Shown here piece by piece: positions 17,072 through 26,317 of a stretch of DNA of 64,000 bases. The notes beneath the pieces are model-generated. The model was not told the origin of the DNA and did not search any database. It worked only from the letters and a program-made list of their open reading frames with translations. This DNA comes from Planctomycetaceae bacterium (GTDB lineage: Bacteria; Planctomycetota; Planctomycetia; Pirellulales; Pirellulaceae), in assembly GCA_007694185.1 (NCBI GenBank), contig RECD01000135.1:62001-126000 (forward strand), read 5' to 3'. How positions within the stretch are numbered: the stretch's first letter is position 1; each line of letters begins with the position of its first letter. Made by a program: the position numbers and the translations under genes.

Positions 17072-17512
17072 TCAGGTCGCGGCTTCCCTTGGGTTGGCGA
17101 CCGAGCAAGCGAAATCGAGTCGTGCGGCCAACCGATCGCCCAGCCAGACCTTTCCGGTCAAATAGAACGCCGTTGCGACCCGGTCGACCAACGTCACTTC
17201 GATCCGGATCGTATCCCCCGGGCGGACCATTTTCTTGAACTTCACCCCGTCCATGCGGGTCGCGACCGGGACCAATCCCTGGTCGGCGGGGGTGTGCCGA
17301 CTGAGCAACACGGCGCCGGCTTGCAGGCAACATTCGCACTGGATGACGCCCGGCACCAAGGGATAATCGGGGAAGTGCCCTTGCACAAAAAAGTCTGACG
17401 ACGAAAACGTTTTCAGGCAGACGATGCGGTTTTCATCTGACGAGACGATCTCGTCGATCAGCCTCATCGGCGGTCGGTGCGGGATGGCGGCTTCGATTTG
17501 TTGCGCGGTCAT
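17072..17512 (-). CDS. fabZ: 3-hydroxyacyl-ACP dehydratase (FabZ-type hotdog protein)
   Basis: Dehydrates 3-hydroxyacyl-ACP in fatty acid synthesis. The 146 residues begin at the ATG at 17512; the longer frame upstream would run into the divergent LarA-like gene. The N-terminus has IPHRPPMRLIDEI. The catalytic His is in GHFPDYPLVPGV and the acid in IQCECCLQAG, as in FabZ. The remainder shows the KFKKMVRPGD strand typical of the hotdog fold. It stands directly upstream of fabI, forming a two-gene fatty acid operon. Confidence 0.92.
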   Translation of the reverse strand: MTAQQIEAAIPHRPPMRLIDEIVSSDENRIVCLKTFSSSDFFVQGHFPDYPLVPGVIQCECCLQAGAVLLSRHTPADQGLVPVATRMDGVKFKKMVRPGDTIRIEVTLVDRVATAFYLTGKVWLGDRLAARLDFACSVANPREAAT

Positions 17513-17615
17513 GAGGCTGGCTGTCGGGTGTAGACGGGGAGATGCCTGAGGCTCATAGCAGACCGTTTCGTGCCTGATCGTCAACCGGACCGTCCGGCGT
17601 ACCACGAGGATTTTC

Positions 17616-18902
17616 ATGACCACTTTTTTTGCGACCGGTTCGGCCACCGCGGAACTGAAGACGGACGACTTTCGCGCGGCGCTCGCCAAAGTGCTGGGGA
17701 CGATCGGGGCTCGTCGGCGGGTTTTATTGATCCCGCCCGACACGTCGCGGTTGCCAAGCCAAGCCGGTGCTTTGACCGTCCTCTGTCGTGAACTGCTCGG
17801 TTCGGCCGTGACGGACATCATGCCGGCGCTGGGGACGCACACCGCGATGAGCCCCGCCCAGCTCGATCAGATGTTTCCCGGGATTCCCCACGAACTGTTT
17901 CGCGTCCATCGTTGGCGGGACGACGTCGAGACGATCGGCGAGGTGCCTGCCGAATACGTCAGTCAGGTGACCGAAGGGATCTGGAACCGAGATTGGCCCG
18001 CCCAGGTCAATCGGCTGCTGATCGAGGGCGGCCACGATCTGATCTTTTCGCTCGGTCAAGTCGTCCCGCACGAGGTGATCGGCATGGCCAACTACAACAA
18101 GAACATTTTCGTCGGCACCGGCGGTGTCCGCGGGATCAACGAGAGCCATTTCCTCAGTGCCGCTTACGGGATGGAGCGAGTGATGGGGCGGGCCGACACG
18201 CCGCTGCGGAGGATTTTGAACTATGCCCAAGACCACTTCTGCGGGCAGCTGCCGCTGCTATATGCCCTGACCGTGGTCGAACAGGTTGCCGGTGGTGAAC
18301 TGAAGACACGCGGGCTGTTCATCGGCGACGATCACGCCACCTTCGAACGGGCCGCCGAGCTGGCCTATGAAGTCAATTTCATTCATCTCGACCGCGCCCC
18401 TGACCACGTGGTCGCCTACCTCGACCCGGCGGAGTTCAAGAGCACCTGGCTGGGCAACAAGGCGATTTATCGGTCTCGGATGGCGATCGCCGACGGCGGC
18501 AGGTTGACGATCTTGGCCCCAGAGGTTCGCGAGTTCGGCGAAGACCCCCAGATCGACACGCTGATCCGCCGCTACGGCTACCGTCCCTCCGCCGAGGTGC
18601 TGGAATTGGTTCAGACGCACGATGATTTGGCCGATAATCTGTCCGCCGCGGCGCATCTGATTCATGGCTCGAGCGAGGGCCGATTCGAGGTGATTTACGC
18701 GGCCGGTGGATTGAGCCGCGAGGAAGTCGAGTCGGTCGGCTACACGTACGGCGATCCGGAGACGCTCCTCAAACGCTACGACATCAGCCGATTGGCCGAC
18801 GGTTGGAATCGAGACCCAGACGGCGACGAATTGTTTTTCATTCGCAACCCCGCTCTCGGGCTTTGGGAAGCCGACCGGGCAGCACCGACCACTGCGCGGT
18901 GA
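17616..18902 (+). CDS. LarA-like (DUF2088) nickel-pincer family enzyme
   Basis: 428 residues of the lactate racemase family, whose members use a nickel pincer nucleotide for racemisation or epimerisation of 2-hydroxy acids. The key residues of LarA are all in place: His75 in LGTHTAMS, His152 in VPHEVIG, Lys162 ten residues later (covalent cofactor attachment), and His178 sixteen residues after that (nickel ligand). The usual DKTRP loop reads PPDTSRLP. A good ribosome site (GAGGA) stands before the ATG at 17616. No larB, larC or larE cofactor genes are in the window. Substrate is unknown. Seven T bases lie at codons 3-5. Confidence 0.85.
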   Translation: MTTFFATGSATAELKTDDFRAALAKVLGTIGARRRVLLIPPDTSRLPSQAGALTVLCRELLGSAVTDIMPALGTHTAMSPAQLDQMFPGIPHELFRVHRWRDDVETIGEVPAEYVSQVTEGIWNRDWPAQVNRLLIEGGHDLIFSLGQVVPHEVIGMANYNKNIFVGTGGVRGINESHFLSAAYGMERVMGRADTPLRRILNYAQDHFCGQLPLLYALTVVEQVAGGELKTRGLFIGDDHATFERAAELAYEVNFIHLDRAPDHVVAYLDPAEFKSTWLGNKAIYRSRMAIADGGRLTILAPEVREFGEDPQIDTLIRRYGYRPSAEVLELVQTHDDLADNLSAAAHLIHGSSEGRFEVIYAAGGLSREEVESVGYTYGDPETLLKRYDISRLADGWNRDPDGDELFFIRNPALGLWEADRAAPTTAR

Positions 18903-19052
18903 ACCGTCCGTCAGCCCCGCTTTCCGGCTCTGCCGGGAACCGGCAGCCTGTCTTTGGACGGTAGCCCTTCGGGAGGGTACCGGCAACGTTTCGTGAAACG
19001 CCGACGCCCTGGAAAAGACCGGCCCCCTCTGCCTCCAGACTGATTGCCAACG
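18903..19052 (+). ncRNA. Candidate structured leader upstream of mgtE
   Basis: The 150 bases before mgtE fold locally into several strong helices. ACCGTCC (18903-18909) pairs with GGACGGT (18956-18962) and encloses CTGCCGG/CCGGCAG (18930-18946, GAA loop). GGTA-CCCT/AGGG-TACC forms at 18960-18981, and CGTTT/AAACG with a CGTG loop at 18987-19000. The third helix uses bases of the first, so the two are mutually exclusive, as in switching leaders. It does not match the M-box consensus I know. It could instead be a 3' structure of the upstream gene. Confidence 0.4.
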
Positions 19053-20402
19053 ATGGTCAACACACTGCTGCTACCCGAACTTCGCGAAATGCTCGCTCAG
19101 GGGAACGACGCCGAACTGGGCGAGTTCTGCACCGCCATGAACGCCGGCCGGACGGCGGAGTTCATGGAAGGATTGACTGACGAACAGGCCTGGCAGGTTT
19201 TGCGGAACACGGAAGTCCCACGTCGGGCTGAGATTTTCGGCCACTTCACCCACGAGCGGCAGGTCGCGATCCTCCGCGACAACGAGCCGGGCGAAATCGC
19301 CGCTTTGATTGAGGAACTGGCCTCGGACGACCGCGTCGACCTGCTTCAGGAATTGGACAAGGCACGGGTTGCAGAAATTCTGCCCCTGTTGCCCTGGAAG
19401 GACCGACGTGACATCCAACGCCTGCAGGCCTATCCCGAAGGGACGGCCGGCGCCCTGATGACGACCGAAATGGCCAAGCTGGACGAGACGTTGTCCGTCC
19501 GCCAAGCCCTCGACGCGCTCGCCTCGCAGTCCGAATACTTCGAAACGATTTACTACCTGTTCATCGTCGGCGAAAACGACCAACTGCGCGGGGTCGTCTC
19601 CGCCCGGCAACTGGTCAGCGCCCTGCGGTCGCCGAACACCCCCCTGCAAGATCTGATCGAAACCGACGTGGTGACCGCGCTAACGACCGAGGACCAGGAA
19701 TCGGTAGCGGCAAAAGTCGAACGCTACAACTTGCTGGCCATCCCCGTCGTCGACGAGGCGCGTCATTTGGTCGGGATCATCACGCATGACGACATCATCG
19801 ACGTGGTGCGTGAAGAGCTGAACGCGGACGCACAACAGATGGCAGGGATTTCTCCCCTGGATACCGACTTCCTGCGGATCAACCTGTTCCTGCTTTCCTG
19901 GAAACGTGGGATCTGGTTGGCGATCCTGTTCTTCACGGCGCTGTTCACGGCGTTCGCGCTCAAGTATTACGAGGATGAACTGTCACGCTTTGCCTGGCTG
20001 GCCTGGTTCATCCCGCTGATCATCAGCAGTGGCGGGAACTCCGGCAGCCAATCGGCGACGCTCGTGATCACGGGGATGACCAGCGGCAATCTGAAACTGG
20101 CCAATTGGCGTCACGTGATGGCCCGCGAATGGCTGGTTTCGATGCTGCTGGGCGGCTTCGTCGCCTGTTTCGGGATGTTGGTCGCCTGGGTCGTCGCGCC
20201 GTCGGCCCGCGACGCCCTCGTGATCCCGATCACCCTGTTCTTTGTGGTGATGTGTGGCTGTTTCTGTGGCGCTTCGCTGCCAATGATTTTCAAGCGATTG
20301 GGATTGGACCCGGCGTTGATGAGCAACCCGTTTGTGGCGGGCATCGTCGATATTCTCGGGATCGTGATCTACCTCAACGTGGCTCGGATCCTGCTCAGTT
20401 GA
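19053..20402 (+). CDS. mgtE: Magnesium transporter MgtE
   Basis: Mg2+-selective channel of the cytoplasmic membrane, gated by cytoplasmic Mg2+ sensing. The 449 residues follow the family order: helical N domain (about 1-125) with repeats such as DDRVDLLQELDKARV, two CBS domains (about 130-255) ending at IVGIITHDDIIDVV-like sequence, and five membrane helices from about 280 to the end. The pore motif region includes SSGGNSGSQSATLV. The ATG at 19053 is preferred over an upstream TTG at 19044 because it gives the normal length. A structured leader may control expression. Confidence 0.94.
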   Translation: MVNTLLLPELREMLAQGNDAELGEFCTAMNAGRTAEFMEGLTDEQAWQVLRNTEVPRRAEIFGHFTHERQVAILRDNEPGEIAALIEELASDDRVDLLQELDKARVAEILPLLPWKDRRDIQRLQAYPEGTAGALMTTEMAKLDETLSVRQALDALASQSEYFETIYYLFIVGENDQLRGVVSARQLVSALRSPNTPLQDLIETDVVTALTTEDQESVAAKVERYNLLAIPVVDEARHLVGIITHDDIIDVVREELNADAQQMAGISPLDTDFLRINLFLLSWKRGIWLAILFFTALFTAFALKYYEDELSRFAWLAWFIPLIISSGGNSGSQSATLVITGMTSGNLKLANWRHVMAREWLVSMLLGGFVACFGMLVAWVVAPSARDALVIPITLFFVVMCGCFCGASLPMIFKRLGLDPALMSNPFVAGIVDILGIVIYLNVARILLS

Positions 20403-20727
20403 CCGCCGACCTGCCAACCCGCGGCATCCCATTGACCGACCGTCCTAAGGTTGCCGGTGAAGCGATCGAAAGCCCCTCTCCGATTCCGGTCCCACCGGCG
20501 GTACCGATTTTGCAGCCTGGGTAAGGGCCGATCGTCGTACCAAAACCGCCATTTTTCCGGGCCCCCCGCGGTCGGTGACCTACCGTTGGTTTGATCGAGG
20601 ACAAGATTCGCGCTGGTGAACCGGCGCGGGCCCCCGCAGGCCCCGAATCTCTCAACAAGCCAACCGTCAGCCATTCGCCCCCGGCCCGACCTGCGGGTCG
20701 GCCGTGGCCAGAGGACCACCGACTTCC
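20403..20727. other. Intergenic region, nothing recognised
   Basis: 325 bases between mgtE and the next hypothetical gene. The only local structure seen is a small CCGGT-CCC-ACCGG hairpin at 20486-20498, without a U-tract. Short open frames cross it but look like shadows. An AGAGGA at about 20711-20716 may serve the downstream gene. Confidence 0.5.
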
Positions 20728-21438
20728 ATGGGATTTCTCAAACGTCTCCTTCGCAACCCCCAATCGGAACCGACCAGCGACTACGCGTCTGCGGGTAGCT
20801 TCGAATCGCTTTCGGCAGACCAGCTTCGAGCTCATCTGTCAGTCGCCTGGTACGGGGCATACGAGCTGACCGACGCGATCCGGCCGGACTATCGCCTGCA
20901 GGTCGTCCCTCGTCAGGGGTATCGGCATGACCGGTATCTCGACGAAGTGACGGGTGCCGAGATTCCGGTGCTGATGGCCGCCGCGACCAAAAGCATCCTG
21001 CTCGATCTGTTTCTCGAAATGCTGGAACCGCTCGGCCCGGTCGTCGACGTGATCCTGGAATCGAGCCATCTGGGTGGCGAACCCCGAGCCGATTTGCATC
21101 GTGGCCAAATCGATCTGCCCGTGCTTCGCAGCATCCTGTTGGATCACGAGGACCTGTTGCTGAACGACGGCTGTACCGGGATCGCGGTCGTCGCGCCGGA
21201 ACGCGGGCAAGAGGTACAACTGGACGAACACAAAATGCTGATCGCTTACGGCGTGCCGCTGGCCGACTTTGAAAAAATCCTAATCGGTTCCGACGTCTAT
21301 CCCGATCCGTGCATCCGGTTCGTCACGGAGGCGGAACATATCCACAGCAGCCATCGACGGTTTGTCGATGACTTGGAGCGGCTTCGCACCCGCTTGGGAA
21401 TGGACCACGATCACGAGGGCGACTCGGTCGGTTGGTAG
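20728..21438 (+). CDS. Conserved hypothetical protein
   Basis: 236 residues from the ATG at 20728 (MGFLKRLLRN). There is no signal peptide or membrane segment. The sequence is acidic and looks globular, with a C-terminal His/Asp-rich end (MDHDHEGD). The centre has MLEPLGPVVDVILESSH and LLNDGCTGIAV, which suggest an alpha/beta core. I do not recognise the family. The last 28 bases overlap the 3' end of the convergent nadD gene, so the two transcripts are complementary at their ends. Confidence 0.7.
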   Translation: MGFLKRLLRNPQSEPTSDYASAGSFESLSADQLRAHLSVAWYGAYELTDAIRPDYRLQVVPRQGYRHDRYLDEVTGAEIPVLMAAATKSILLDLFLEMLEPLGPVVDVILESSHLGGEPRADLHRGQIDLPVLRSILLDHEDLLLNDGCTGIAVVAPERGQEVQLDEHKMLIAYGVPLADFEKILIGSDVYPDPCIRFVTEAEHIHSSHRRFVDDLERLRTRLGMDHDHEGDSVGW

Positions 21439-22058
21439 AGCGAGCGAGACGCGATGTATTCCCGCACGGCCGAAGGGACCAAAAACCGGATCTCGCGTCC
21501 CTGGGCAACCCGCCTGCGGATGTCACCGCTGGAGATTTCGATCAGCGGCAGTCGCAGTTCGGCGTGCCGAATCTCCTCGAGCCGGGTCGGCGAAATGAGC
21601 CCATCGAGTACCCCCCAATCGATTTCGGCATCGCCCCCGCGGCGGAAGACGCTGGGGGTGATCAGCCCCAGCAGTTCGGTGGGGCGGTGCCACCGGCGGA
21701 TCGAGGCGAAGGCATCCGAACCGACCAACAGGAACAGTTCAGCAGCGGGTAGCTCCTCACGGAGCTCACGCACCGTGTCGAGCGTGTAACTGACCCCGCC
21801 CCGACGAAGTTCTCGATCGTCCACGACCATCGTCAGCCGGTGGTGACCGTCGTCCGTATCGGCAAGCGCCAGACGAAGCATCCGTTCGCGATCAAGATCG
21901 CCGGCGACCGGTCCGTGAAGCTTCAATGGTGAGGTCGCAGCGGGAATGAACAGGACCCGATCCAGTTCCAATCGCTCCAACGCGTGCTGCGCGACCCACA
22001 AGTGCCCCAAATGGACAGGATCGAACGATCCCCCGTAGATCGCCAACCGGTCGGTCAT
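21411..22058 (-). CDS. nadD: Nicotinate-nucleotide adenylyltransferase
   Basis: Adenylates nicotinate mononucleotide in NAD synthesis. The 215-residue length fits. The nucleotidyltransferase motif is YGGSFDPVHLGHL (residues 8-20) with its HxGH. The substrate region is VGSDAFASIRRW (about 111), and the C-terminal ISSGDIRRRV matches the family ISSTxIR motif. It converges on and slightly overlaps the hypothetical gene ending at 21438. No other NAD genes are nearby. Confidence 0.95.
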   Translation of the reverse strand: MTDRLAIYGGSFDPVHLGHLWVAQHALERLELDRVLFIPAATSPLKLHGPVAGDLDRERMLRLALADTDDGHHRLTMVVDDRELRRGGVSYTLDTVRELREELPAAELFLLVGSDAFASIRRWHRPTELLGLITPSVFRRGGDAEIDWGVLDGLISPTRLEEIRHAELRLPLIEISSGDIRRRVAQGREIRFLVPSAVREYIASRSLYQPTESPS

Positions 22059-22271
22059 CGCAGCCCCCTCGAAACGATTCCGTTTGTCCCCCGCGTCGCT
22101 GGCATCGAGCCCGGCGAAGCCCGCGGGACGCCGGCAACCGGCCCCTCGACCTGGTTACCGTCGTCGCCGGCGACTCGGACAACTTGCGGGGCGACATGTC
22201 CGCTGACGGCCCGATGATATACGATGCGGGGCACCCCGTTACCCCAGCGCGGAGCGCCCGGACCGCACCCC

Positions 22272-24731
22272 ATGCCCCATCAGCCGCCCTCCCAGCCTGA
22301 TCGACACGGGCCGCGACGCCACCGGACACCACCCTCCGAGCCCCAGCCCAACGCACCCAAACGGGTCGCCTCCGAACAACCCGCGTTGTTCGAAACGGAG
22401 CCGCCGCCCTGGGAATTGCCGGACGTGCCACGGGTCACGCTGGCGAGCGTCGTGTTCAGCGAAGCCCCCCACGGCCCCTTCGACTATGCGGTCCCGGTCG
22501 CCATGCGAGAGCCGGCTGCCGTCGGGATGCGGATGAAGGTCCCGCTGGGACGAAGACGCCAGCCCATCGTCGGGTGGTGCATCGAACTGAAGCCGGATCA
22601 GCCCGGTTCGGCCAAGTACCGCGAGGTCGCGGGACTCGTCGACCCCGAACCACTCTGCGACCCGAACCTGGTTCGACTGGTGCTGTGGATCAGCCACTAC
22701 TACCAGGCCCCTCCCGGACTCGTCTTCGATACCCTGATCCCCGCCGGCGTACGGTCGGCAGCCGGCACGCGGGAACAGAGCTTCCTCAGCCCCGCCCCGC
22801 CGGCGCTGGATGACGCTCGGGTGGCCGCACTTTCCCCCAAACAACAAGCCGCCGTCCGGCAACTGATCGCTGCCGGTAAACCGATGATGCCGACCGAGTT
22901 GGCGGCCGCCGTCGGATGTACCGAAGTCCCGATCCGCAGTCTGATCAAAAACGGTTTCCTGGCTATCGAGCGGCGTCGGGTGATGTCCGAACCGACTGTT
23001 TCGCCACCGCCCCAGCTCGCCGCATTGCGATCGGAAACGGGGCCGTCGGTGGAAGCTCCCGGCGCGGCCTTGGCAGCTATCGCTGCGGCCGCAGGGGCGG
23101 AGGTGATCAGTCGCTTGTCAGCAGCCCAAGACCGAGCGCTCGGCCGCATCGTCGACGCGATCGACTCGGGGCGATCGCGAACCCTGCTGCTGCACGGCGT
23201 GACCGGGAGCGGTAAGACCGAGGTCTACATACGGGCGATCGAGCGGGTCGTCCGTTTCGGCCGAGGCGCGATCGTCCTGGTCCCCGAGATCAGCTTGACC
23301 CCTCAGACGCGAGCCAGATTCGAAAATCGGTTTCGAGGCGTGGCGGTTTTGCATAGCCAGATGTCACCGACCGAACGGCACCGACAATGGCAGCTCATTC
23401 GAGCCGGCAAGATCGATGTGGTCGTCGGTCCGCGTAGCGCGGTTTTCGCCCCGGTCCCCCGCTTGGGGCTGATCGTGATCGACGAGGAACACGACGGTTC
23501 GTTCAAGCAAGATACCCAACCGCGGTACCATGCCCGCCGGGTCGCGCATCGCCGCGCAGGCCTGCTCGGGATCCCGCTGGTGCTCGGTTCCGCGACACCC
23601 AGTCTCGAAAGCTACCAAGCGACCCGTACCGGCCACGCCGAATTGGTCCGCATGGACCACCGGATCGCCAACCGCCCGATGCCCGCGGTCCGATTGGTCG
23701 ACCTTCGCGAGCGGGAACAGCGAGCGGGCGGGGCGATGAGTCGCCCGCTGCTGCAGGCGGTCCGTCAGACGTTGAGCGAAGACGGCCAAGTGATCCTGCT
23801 GTTGAATCGCCGAGGCTTTGCGACCCAGATTCAATGTCCGGCCTGCGGCAAAGTCGTCTCCTGCCCCCACTGTGACTTACCGCTCACCCACCACCGTGAC
23901 GGTGCCAAAGCCGTCTGTCATTACTGCGACTACGGGATCCCGACCCCACCGGCCTGTCCCTCGTGCGGCTCGGGCGAAATCCGTTATGCCGGCTTGGGTA
24001 CACAAAAACTCGAAGCCGAAGTCAAAGGCCGGTTCCCCAATGTCGAGATCGCCCGGATGGATAGCGACACGATGAGAAAACCCGGGAGCCACCAACGGGT
24101 ACTGTCGGCTTTTCGTAGCGGCCAGATCAAAATCCTGTTGGGCACACAAATGATCGCCAAGGGGCTCGACTTTCCGAATGTCCTGTTGGTCGGGGTGATC
24201 AACGCCGACAGCGCCTTGCATTTTCCGGACTTTCGCGCGGCCGAACGAACGTTCCAACTGGTGACCCAAGTGGCGGGACGAACCGGCCGCGGCAACCGAG
24301 GCGGGCAAGTCATCGTCCAAACCTTTTCACCGGACCATCCGGCCATCGTCGCCGCGTCTCGACATGACTACGAGTCGTTTTTCGCCGGCGAGATGGTCCA
24401 GCGACAAAAGTTCAACTACCCACCGTTGGGGAGCGTCGCTCGGATCATCCTGCGTGGCGAATCGGAGTCGTTGACCGAAGCCTTCGCCGAGTCGCTCCGC
24501 GATCACCTGCAAGCCGCCGCGGAATCGATCGCTGCCGAAATCCGGATTTTGGGCCCGGCCCCACCGCCGATCGCGAAACTCCGCGGCAAGTACCGCTTCC
24601 ATATCCTGCTGCAATCGACGGACAACGCGAAACTCGGCGAAACGATCCGGCTCGCGGTAGCCAAACTGCCGCCCCCGGCGCGCGACGATCTTCAATTCGT
24701 GGTCGACATCGATCCGCTCGATATGCTGTGA
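22272..24731 (+). CDS. priA: Primosomal protein N' (replication restart helicase)
   Basis: 3'-5' helicase that reloads the replisome at stalled forks. About 819 residues from the ATG at 22272; an in-frame ATG at 22224 would add 16, and neither has a clear ribosome site. The N-terminal DNA-binding domain starts near VTLASVVFSEAPHGPFDY. Walker A is HGVTGSGKTEVY, Walker B is VIDEEHDGSFKQ, and eight cysteines of the zinc region lie in CPACGKVVSCPHC, CHYC and CPSCG. Helicase motifs V and VI follow (GTQMIAKGLDFPNV, QVAGRTGRG). All expected parts are present. Confidence 0.95.
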   Translation: MPHQPPSQPDRHGPRRHRTPPSEPQPNAPKRVASEQPALFETEPPPWELPDVPRVTLASVVFSEAPHGPFDYAVPVAMREPAAVGMRMKVPLGRRRQPIVGWCIELKPDQPGSAKYREVAGLVDPEPLCDPNLVRLVLWISHYYQAPPGLVFDTLIPAGVRSAAGTREQSFLSPAPPALDDARVAALSPKQQAAVRQLIAAGKPMMPTELAAAVGCTEVPIRSLIKNGFLAIERRRVMSEPTVSPPPQLAALRSETGPSVEAPGAALAAIAAAAGAEVISRLSAAQDRALGRIVDAIDSGRSRTLLLHGVTGSGKTEVYIRAIERVVRFGRGAIVLVPEISLTPQTRARFENRFRGVAVLHSQMSPTERHRQWQLIRAGKIDVVVGPRSAVFAPVPRLGLIVIDEEHDGSFKQDTQPRYHARRVAHRRAGLLGIPLVLGSATPSLESYQATRTGHAELVRMDHRIANRPMPAVRLVDLREREQRAGGAMSRPLLQAVRQTLSEDGQVILLLNRRGFATQIQCPACGKVVSCPHCDLPLTHHRDGAKAVCHYCDYGIPTPPACPSCGSGEIRYAGLGTQKLEAEVKGRFPNVEIARMDSDTMRKPGSHQRVLSAFRSGQIKILLGTQMIAKGLDFPNVLLVGVINADSALHFPDFRAAERTFQLVTQVAGRTGRGNRGGQVIVQTFSPDHPAIVAASRHDYESFFAGEMVQRQKFNYPPLGSVARIILRGESESLTEAFAESLRDHLQAAAESIAAEIRILGPAPPPIAKLRGKYRFHILLQSTDNAKLGETIRLAVAKLPPPARDDLQFVVDIDPLDML

Positions 24732-24761
24732 TGCACAACCCCGCCGGCGTCACCGCGGCCT

Positions 24762-25502
24762 TCACGGCGTGATGTGACGAAACCGCATCGGCCCATCCGG
24801 ATCGATGACGCCGATCGTGGTGGTCGAATCGACTCGAGCACATTCCTGAAGGTCGTCATCGTATCCGGCGGCCACGAGGTTTCGGCCGCCACGGGTCTGT
24901 TTGAACCGTTCGGCCAGGGTCAGGCCGCTGGAGAGATGTCCGAAGAACAGGTCCCAAGCCTCCCGCTCGGGTGTGCCGGGTCCCGGCGACACCGGACGGC
25001 CCTCGCCGGACGGCAAGGCGGCTAAGATCGCACCGGCCAAAAGCGTGTCTTCCTCGGTCGGGGCGCCGTCCGTGCCCGCGCAGATGATGGACACTTCGGT
25101 CTGGCCTTCCAGGTGGCGACACACCGCCGCCAGGTTGTTGAAGGAGGCGGCGAGGATCCTCGGGAACCCGTCCGCCGCCAAAACGGCTCGCGTCCCGTTG
25201 GTCGTCGTCATCACCAAACTCTTCCCGGCCACCATCGCCGATTCATATTCTCGAGGCGAATTCCCCAGATCAAACCCTGCGATCGGTTCACAATTTCGCT
25301 CACCCGCCAGCAGCGGCCGAGGCTCCAACCGCGAGGCCAAATCGAGCGCGTCCTCGATCTCGCCACAAACGAATACCTCGGCGGCCCCGGCCTGCAAGGC
25401 GCGGGTGATCACCGTCGTCGCCCTCAGGACGTCGATGACGACGGCGGTCCCCCGCCGGGGCCAATCGAGCTCTTCGGGTATTCGGGCGACGCGAAGCCGC
25501 AT
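24762..25502 (-). CDS. comB: 2-phosphosulfolactate phosphatase family protein
   Basis: ComB family: Mg-dependent hydrolysis of 2-phosphosulfolactate, known from coenzyme M synthesis, but widespread in bacteria without that cofactor. The 246 residues contain VVIDVLRATTVI (about 21), LLAGERNCEPIAGFDLGNSP (about 64) and TTTNGTRAV (about 98), all typical. No comA, comC or comDE is visible here. Its real substrate in this organism could be another phosphorylated acid. It converges on priA with about 30 bases between the stops. Confidence 0.87.
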   Translation of the reverse strand: MRLRVARIPEELDWPRRGTAVVIDVLRATTVITRALQAGAAEVFVCGEIEDALDLASRLEPRPLLAGERNCEPIAGFDLGNSPREYESAMVAGKSLVMTTTNGTRAVLAADGFPRILAASFNNLAAVCRHLEGQTEVSIICAGTDGAPTEEDTLLAGAILAALPSGEGRPVSPGPGTPEREAWDLFFGHLSSGLTLAERFKQTRGGRNLVAAGYDDDLQECARVDSTTTIGVIDPDGPMRFRHITP

Positions 25503-25664
25503 GTCAGTTCCTCGGTGGTAGCGGTATCTCGACTAGCGCCGAACGGTTAAAGTGGCGTTGGCTCGATTGGCCGCACCTGGTCGCGCCGCCAATGTTGGCC
25601 GATTGCACTCGCGATCCTCCTGTCGCTCATCCCGACTCCCCCACGCCGTTCGTTTCGATTGCAC

Positions 25665-26087
25665 ATGTTCGCGGGAAGCCTTCTGGTCGGATTCGCCATC
25701 CTGTTGGTCGCGGTCTGGCTGGAATATCAGGATGCGGTGAACCAGGCGATCATCATCGGAGATGTCAGGTCGGGGAGCCAGGGCCGCGACGACGCTTTTT
25801 GCAAAGCTGAGAGCCGCTACTACCGTTTGCGACGACGCTGGCGGATGGTGATCCACGGCATGCTGGCCACCTGCGGTGCCCTGATCATCGCCGCCGGCTG
25901 GGCGGGACAAAGCCCGTTTTGGATTGCCGCTTGGACAGCCGTCTTCGTGCTGATGCTCTGCATCCTGGTCCTGGCAGCCGCAGACGCGATTCGGACCCAC
26001 CACCACTACCTACAAATACGCCGCGAATCCCGACGGAAATCGGCCGCCTCCTCGTCAGCCAAGCCCTCAAGACGCCCCGATACCTGA
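25665..26087 (+). CDS. Small hypothetical membrane protein
   Basis: 140 residues from the ATG at 25665 (a TTG two codons earlier is possible). About three hydrophobic segments are visible (approximately 2-20, 65-83 and 86-108). The loop between the first two is basic and contains RYYRLRRRWRMVIHG. The C-terminal tail is Arg/Ser-rich, so it is likely cytoplasmic. I do not recognise a family. It may be divergently transcribed from comB, with 162 bases between the starts. Confidence 0.65.
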   Translation: MFAGSLLVGFAILLVAVWLEYQDAVNQAIIIGDVRSGSQGRDDAFCKAESRYYRLRRRWRMVIHGMLATCGALIIAAGWAGQSPFWIAAWTAVFVLMLCILVLAAADAIRTHHHYLQIRRESRRKSAASSSAKPSRRPDT

Positions 26088-26317
26088 AGCCCGAAGATCC
26101 GGTCCGGCTTTGTCAGCAAAGCAGGGGATCGGAAGGCCCTGCAAAAATTTTGTTCAGGTTTTGGTCTGGCGATGATCGCCCGATTGCCGATAGACAAAAG
26201 CTGGACCGGTCGGGCGTTTGCCCTGATCCGGGGCCGCCCGGCTCGTCCGCCAACTTACGAACCCGTCGCGCTATTCCGAATGGCGTGGTCCCACACCGGG
26301 AAACCAAGGGGAATGTG

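Noticed and set aside
18930-19025. Cobalamin riboswitch before mgtE
   Set aside because: Short pieces resemble the B12 box end and a GGGAA element, but the order and spacing do not fit and the gene context is wrong; kept only as a general structured leader.
25919-26317. Upstream extension of the secreted protein at 26318
   Set aside because: It overlaps the preceding membrane protein gene in another frame, while a good ribosome site and signal peptide mark the start at 26318.
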